NCBI GenBank assembly: GCA_965657135.1
Contig: CBFHNF010000030.1
Location: 1 to 17,000 of the forward strand
Direction of reading: 5' to 3'
Source of the DNA: HIMB11 sp965657135
GTDB taxonomy: Bacteria > Pseudomonadota > Alphaproteobacteria > Rhodobacterales > Rhodobacteraceae
Length of the DNA stretch: 17,000 bases
Each line of letters opens with the position of its first letter. The first letter of the stretch is position 1. Shown one piece after another: positions 13,256-17,000 of the stretch. A model generated the notes under the pieces. It was not told the origin of the DNA. It ran no database searches and worked only from the letters and a program-made list of their open reading frames with translations. The position numbers and the translations under genes were made by a program.

Positions 13256-14425
13256 TTATTCGGCCGCGACTGTGGCTTTGACAATGGGCGCTTGGAATAG
13301 GCGGTTTGCAGCTTCACCAGACGCATAGGCGATGCGACCACCACACAGGGTTGCTTCAATCTGCATGGTTTCTTTATTCATAATAACGAGGTCGGCGCGC
13401 ATACCGTAATCAATACTGCCTATGGACGCTTTGCCCATGATTGAAGCTGGATTTTTCGAGATCAAGTTCCATGCTTTTGCAAAGGATAATTCTCCAGTTT
13501 GCCACAATTGGATCGCTGCTTGTGAAAGGGCAGGGTAATAGTAATCTGAAACTAAGGCATCGCATAAATCGGCGCGTACCAAATCGATTGCAGAAATATT
13601 TCCAGATTGTGATCCCCCACGCACGATGTTTGGCGCACCCATCAAAACAGGATTGTTGATTTGCTTTGCTGTTTTTGCGGCGTCAACGGTTGTCGGGAAT
13701 TCACAGATTTTGGCGCCTAGAAGTGCATAATATTCGCGCGTGTCGGATGTCGCGTCATCATGTGATCCATATCGGATTTTCATATCATCAAATGCCGAGG
13801 AAAGCCTAACCAAATGATCGTGTACTTGCGCCTCTTGTGCTTCGGCAGCACGAACACATGCCAAATGCTCATCAGATGTTTTGCCGACTTGCGCTGCCCA
13901 CGCACCAAAGGCGTCCATATCTTCTGCGATAATGTCCTGTGCTTCTGGCAGATGATTGTTGAAGATCACATAATCAATTTTAAAGTCTTCAAGACATTTT
14001 AACAGATCGTCATAGGTTTCTGTCGTATGAGTTTCGCAACGCAACTGGATGCGCATATTTGTTCTGGCGTCTTTGCGATAGGCACGCAGTGCGTTCGCGA
14101 ATTTCATTGCATGCTCTGGACTACGCCGCCCGCCTTCCCATGACCAACTATGCGCCATCCATGCGGTTGTCACCCCATTGGCTGCCAACTCAACATCTAC
14201 GCCGCGCAGGGCCGAGCGAATATCGAATGGTGCGCGAGGCCGTGGCGCAATGTGGCGCTCAAACGCGTCGCCATGCAGGTCTATAATTCCAGGAAGGACA
14301 TAGTATCCATCCAGATCCACTTCGGGATGAGGGCCTTTGGATATGCATCCATCTTCTACTGCAACCGAGCGATTTTGAAGTTCATTTTCACGAAGTGTCG
14401 TTGCATTTACGAACCTGATTGACAT
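13256..14425 (-). CDS. phnM: Alpha-D-ribose 1-methylphosphonate 5-triphosphate diphosphatase
   Basis: 389-residue cytoplasmic metal-dependent hydrolase of the amidohydrolase superfamily. It removes pyrophosphate from the ribose-triphosphate phosphonate made by PhnGHIL, giving the 5-phosphate substrate of the C-P lyase PhnJ. Landmarks: GIIDLHGDAFERH (46-58) with HGD in place of the HxH of other amidohydrolases, as is usual in PhnM; LRCETH (128-133); GSHDDAT (220-226); MGAPNIVRGGSQSGN (262-276); VSDYYYP (292-298); and a small C-terminal beta domain (IDYGMRADLVIMN, then GGRIAYASG). The length is near the usual 380. AGGTCAAAG lies just before the ATG at 14425. It is the second gene after phnF, 61 bp apart, in a leftward unit separate from phnGHI. 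Confidence 0.94.
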   Translation of the reverse strand: MSIRFVNATTLRENELQNRSVAVEDGCISKGPHPEVDLDGYYVLPGIIDLHGDAFERHIAPRPRAPFDIRSALRGVDVELAANGVTTAWMAHSWSWEGGRRSPEHAMKFANALRAYRKDARTNMRIQLRCETHTTETYDDLLKCLEDFKIDYVIFNNHLPEAQDIIAEDMDAFGAWAAQVGKTSDEHLACVRAAEAQEAQVHDHLVRLSSAFDDMKIRYGSHDDATSDTREYYALLGAKICEFPTTVDAAKTAKQINNPVLMGAPNIVRGGSQSGNISAIDLVRADLCDALVSDYYYPALSQAAIQLWQTGELSFAKAWNLISKNPASIMGKASIGSIDYGMRADLVIMNKETMQIEATLCGGRIAYASGEAANRLFQAPIVKATVAAE

Positions 14426-14486
14426 CTTTGACCTGCTGTTTTTTTACCGGGACAAAGTATGAAGCTCTTGTATCAAAGATGTGACA

Positions 14487-15194
14487 TCAATTGTTGAAAT
14501 ATAGTGTGACGTGTTTGCCCGAAAAATACGTTCGCCCAAATTCGACTGGGTAGTTATCGGGGTCAATATTAATTGATGTCGTACACAATAGGGGATCGCC
14601 TTGTTTGATGCGAAGGTGGTTTGCCTGAACCCGATCTGCGGCAAAGGCGCCGATTTGCGTCGAGGCGCGCGTATAATCAGTCACCCCACATTGTTTAAGC
14701 GCTGCGGTGACAGATCCGAGTGCCCGAATATGCATATCCAGTTCAGCAAACCGGGTCGCACAAAACACCGAGGTGAATAGCGCAATCGGGACGGTGTCAG
14801 AAAATGATATGCCCTCGTAATGATGCACAGGGGATTTGTGCTCTATCTGTAATCCATTTGCCTCTTCTTGGGTTGCGGGCCTTATGCTCATCAAAAGGGT
14901 TTGACGAGAGGGGGTCCGCCCTGCATCAAGTAAATTTTGTGAAAACCTGACGCGATTGCTCATTTTATAAATAGTTGGCGTTTGTGCGACAAATACACCG
15001 CTTCCTCTTTTTGACCAAATCAGCCCTTGTTCTGCCAGATTTGCAATTGATTTTCGAACGGTATGTCGGTTGACGCCAAATCGTTTTGCAAGTTCGGCTT
15101 CGGTTGGGAGCTTGGATCCCTTTGCAAGATCGCCTCTGGAAATTTCTTGCTTGAGGGTGTCGGCAATGTTCTGCCAAAGTGTTTGTTTTATCAT
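14487..15194 (-). CDS. phnF: GntR/HutC-family regulator of phosphonate genes
   Basis: 235-residue DNA-binding repressor. The N-terminal winged helix-turn-helix (about 5-70) reads LPTEAELAKRFGVNRHTVRKSIANL followed by the wing GLIWSKRGSGVFVA. The C-terminal ligand domain (UTRA, about 85-232) has HHYEGISFSDTVPIALFTSVF and ends with YPVEFGRTYFSGKHVTLYF, the standard UTRA closing pattern. It is divergent from phnG (85 bp between starts), so it probably controls both directions. Proteins of this type respond to small molecules and sometimes phosphonates; the ligand here is unknown. No strong ribosome site is visible. The ATG at 15194 lies inside the weak Pho-like sequence at 15193-15210. Confidence 0.9.
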   Translation of the reverse strand: MIKQTLWQNIADTLKQEISRGDLAKGSKLPTEAELAKRFGVNRHTVRKSIANLAEQGLIWSKRGSGVFVAQTPTIYKMSNRVRFSQNLLDAGRTPSRQTLLMSIRPATQEEANGLQIEHKSPVHHYEGISFSDTVPIALFTSVFCATRFAELDMHIRALGSVTAALKQCGVTDYTRASTQIGAFAADRVQANHLRIKQGDPLLCTTSINIDPDNYPVEFGRTYFSGKHVTLYFNN

Positions 15195-15279
15195 TTTACA
15201 AAAATTTCACTTTATTCCTGGCTCTAAAAGGTATAGTTCAAGATTTGATATTTGTCTAGTTGTATATGGATTTGGCGAC
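15193..15279. promoter_or_regulatory. Divergent phnF/phnG control region
   Basis: 85 bp between the starts. It holds two partial matches to the TGGTATAGACCA-like operators of PhnF/HutC-type regulators: AGGTATAGTTCA at 15229-15240 and TTGTCTAGTTGTAT at 15252-15265 (left half good, right half degenerate). ATTTTACAAAAATTTCAC at 15193-15210 matches the Pho box consensus at about 12 of 18 positions. No convincing -35/-10 pair was found. Control by PhnF is inferred from position. Confidence 0.4.
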
Positions 15280-15717
15280 ATGAAAATTGAACGCAAAGAA
15301 TGGATGTCAATCCTTGCAAAGGCGACGGCCGCTGATGTTGACGCACGTTGGAGTGTGCTTGCGAACCATCCCGCGTATACATTTTTGCGTGCCCCTGAAA
15401 TTGGCGGGGTGATGGTGCGCGGTCGTATGGGCGCGACAGGGGATGCCTTTAATTTGGGCGAAATGACTGTGACACGCTGTGCTGTTCAATTGGTGACTGA
15501 TGAGGTGGGGCACGGCTATGTGCAGGGCCGCGACCGCCTTCACGCAGAACGTGCAGCGGTCGTTGATGCCTTATTGCAGGGGCCACGACACCAAGAAGTT
15601 TTAGATCAAATTGTGACGCCCTTGGCGCAACTTCAAGCACAGCGAAAAAACGAGAAGCTTCGAAAAGCAGCGGCAACAAAGGTTGATTTCTTTACATTGG
15701 TGCGGGGAGAAGATTGA
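15280..15717 (+). CDS. phnG: Phosphonate C-P lyase subunit PhnG
   Basis: 145-residue protein. PhnG, PhnH, PhnI and PhnJ form the C-P lyase core complex in the cytoplasm, where PhnI with G, H and L transfers ribose triphosphate to the phosphonate. PhnG landmarks: RWSVLANHPAYTFLRAPEIGGVMVRGRMGATGDAFNLGEM across about 21-65, TRCAVQL (68-74), GHGYVQGRDRLHAERAAVVDAL (82-103), and a charged C-terminal helix. I chose ATG 15280; an ATG at 15070 in the same frame would give 70 extra residues antisense to phnF with no PhnG character. The length is typical. Its stop overlaps the phnH start (TGATG). First gene of the phnGHI unit. Confidence 0.93.
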   Translation: MKIERKEWMSILAKATAADVDARWSVLANHPAYTFLRAPEIGGVMVRGRMGATGDAFNLGEMTVTRCAVQLVTDEVGHGYVQGRDRLHAERAAVVDALLQGPRHQEVLDQIVTPLAQLQAQRKNEKLRKAAATKVDFFTLVRGED

Positions 15718-16286
15718 TGAATTCTAATGCGTTTACGGGTGGTTTTTCTTCCCCCCCTCAGGATGGTGCGTTTGCGTTTCGTGCCATCATGAATGCCATT
15801 GCGAAACCTGGTTTGATTTTTGAAATAGATGGAGCGCAGCCGCCAAAAGAATTATCGCGCGCTGCAGGTTGTGTGATCTTAACACTGTGCGACCCTGATA
15901 CACCGATTGCTCTGATGCCATCGTGTGACACTGATGATGTGCGCAACTGGATTACGTTTCATACAGGTGCGCCAATCGTGTCTCCAACAGAGGCGCATTT
16001 TGCCACGGGCACTTGGGATGAAATGCAACCGCTTTCGCAATTTCGACAAGGTGTGCCGCAATATCCAGATCGCTCTGCGACACTGATTGTCGAATGCGAG
16101 GATCTAAAAAATGCAGGTGCAATGATTAGTGGGCCAGGAATTCAGGAAACGCGATCTCTGTCGCTACCTGAAACCGGTGCCTTTCAGCAAAATGCGGCAC
16201 AGTTCCCATTGGGTGTAGATTTCCTATTTTGTGCAGGAACGCGCATCGCAGGCCTGCCCAGAACCATACAAGTCAGCGGGGTTTAA
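15717..16286 (+). CDS. phnH: Phosphonate C-P lyase subunit PhnH
   Basis: 189-residue subunit of the C-P lyase core complex, with a fold related to PLP-dependent enzymes but no cofactor. Landmarks: FRAIMNAIAKPG (22-33), TLCDPDTPIAL, the FATGTWDEMQ region near 97-106, QYPDRSATLIVECEDL near 119-134, and the closing GVDFLFCAGTRIAGLPRT. The ATG at 15717 overlaps the phnG stop and has GGGGAGA 6 bases upstream; a TTG at 15714 is also in frame but poorer. phnI starts 3 bases after the stop. The length matches the family. Confidence 0.93.
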   Translation: MNSNAFTGGFSSPPQDGAFAFRAIMNAIAKPGLIFEIDGAQPPKELSRAAGCVILTLCDPDTPIALMPSCDTDDVRNWITFHTGAPIVSPTEAHFATGTWDEMQPLSQFRQGVPQYPDRSATLIVECEDLKNAGAMISGPGIQETRSLSLPETGAFQQNAAQFPLGVDFLFCAGTRIAGLPRTIQVSGV

Positions 16287-16289
16287 ACG

Positions 16290-17000
16290 ATGTACGTAGC
16301 TGTAAAAGGTGGCGAAAAAGCAATCGATAATGCGCATGCGTGGCTTGCCGAAGAACGCCGCGGCGATCCATCGGTCCTCGAACTGTCGATTGAACAAATA
16401 AAAGAACAACTCAGTCTGGCGGTGAACCGAGTGATGGCAGAGGGTTCACTTTATGATCCTGACTTGGCGGCCTTGGCAATCAAACAATCGCGGGGCGATT
16501 TGATTGAGGCGATATTTTTGTTGCGGGCCTATCGCACAACGTTACCCCGGTTTGGCAGCAGTCGCGCCGTTGATACCGAAAAAATGTCATGCATTCGTCG
16601 CATCTCGGCGACGTTTAAGGATGCACCGGGTGGACAGGTGCTTGGGCCTACATTTGATTACACACATCGTCTATTGGATTTCAAACTCGCCGCTGATGGC
16701 GAGGCAGCCGACGCGGAAATCGCCGATGATCCTTTGGCGAATGATATTCCGCATATCACCGGTTATTTGAACAAAGAGGGTTTGATCCAACAAGAGCACG
16801 ACAGGGATACGAGCCCGCAGGATCTCACGCGTGAACCACTTGAGCTGCCCGCCAGCCGTGCCTTGCGGTTACAGTCTCTCACACGAGGGGATGAGGGGTT
16901 TATTCTGGGAATGGCCTATTCGACTCAGCGCGGATACGCCCGAAACCACGCTTTTGTTGGCGAGCTTCGCATTGGGGATGTGGCTGTTGAAATCGACATA
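16290..17000 (+). CDS. phnI: Phosphonate C-P lyase subunit PhnI, 3' end outside window
   Basis: 237 residues visible of an expected 360-370. PhnI is the nucleosidase and ribosyl-transfer centre of the core complex. Landmarks: MYVAVKGGEKAIDNAHAW at the start, VMAEGSLYDPDLAALAIKQSRGDLIEAIFLLRAYRTTLPRFG (about 50-90), SCIRRISATFKD (98-109), GGQVLGPTFDYTHRLLDF (113-130), LNKEGLI (157-163), and GFILGMAYSTQRGYARNHAFVGELRIG (206-232). The start has GGGG 8 bases upstream. phnJ, phnK and phnL are expected downstream but cannot be seen. Confidence 0.95.
   Translation, partial: MYVAVKGGEKAIDNAHAWLAEERRGDPSVLELSIEQIKEQLSLAVNRVMAEGSLYDPDLAALAIKQSRGDLIEAIFLLRAYRTTLPRFGSSRAVDTEKMSCIRRISATFKDAPGGQVLGPTFDYTHRLLDFKLAADGEAADAEIADDPLANDIPHITGYLNKEGLIQQEHDRDTSPQDLTREPLELPASRALRLQSLTRGDEGFILGMAYSTQRGYARNHAFVGELRIGDVAVEIDI

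Noticed and set aside
13256..14425. Missing HxH motif in PhnM taken as loss of activity
   Set aside because: HGD at this position is normal for the PhnM family.
15070..15279. 70-residue N-terminal extension of PhnG
   Set aside because: It overlaps phnF antisense and the control region, and family members start near MKIERKEW.

Overview
The window looks like chromosomal DNA from a marine Rhodobacterales (roseobacter-group) alphaproteobacterium with moderate to low G+C. This rests on protein styles and gene neighbourhoods (C-P lyase genes, phnCDE1E2, PotC-like permease, PHP and transglutaminase genes) and is an inference; no rRNA or marker gene is present. I saw no tRNA, rRNA, CRISPR array, insertion sequence or phage integrase.

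Left part (1-6250), accessory metabolism. A polyamine-type ABC permease cut by the window edge is followed, with a stop/start overlap, by an unusual protein resembling hypothetical proteins of T4-like and marine phages. A small TPR protein lies convergent to it. A PHP-domain phosphoesterase and a transglutaminase-like protein form a rightward pair. A leftward unit then carries a possible tiny gene, an aldo/keto reductase and a ChrA-type transporter.

Middle part (6227-8650). A large exported protein (choice-of-anchor-I-like propeller joined to a phytase/esterase-like domain) is transcribed leftward and closed by a 12-bp hairpin. Its upstream region is shared with the phosphonate transporter. 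That region holds a good PhoB box (15 of 18 consensus positions) facing phnC and a sigma70-like promoter facing the phytase-like gene, so both are probably linked to phosphate starvation.

Right part (8651-17000), phosphonate uptake and C-P lyase. Rightward: phnC, phnD, phnE1, phnE2 and a hexapeptide-repeat acyltransferase of the phosphonate type. Leftward: phnF (GntR/HutC regulator) and phnM (triphosphate diphosphatase). Rightward again: phnG, phnH and the first part of phnI, which runs off the window. Together they import phosphonates such as methylphosphonate, attach them to ribose triphosphate (PhnGHI), remove pyrophosphate (PhnM) and, with PhnJ expected downstream, break the C-P bond. The phosphonate-binding gene phnD lies between two strong stem-loops, suggesting its transcript level is set separately.

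The most notable points are the phage-like protein coupled to an ABC permease, the hairpin-bracketed phnD, the long periplasmic insert in PhnE2, the possible 43-residue gene at 5952-6083, and the Pho box that also decides the phnC start. Nothing seen proves a wholly new system.
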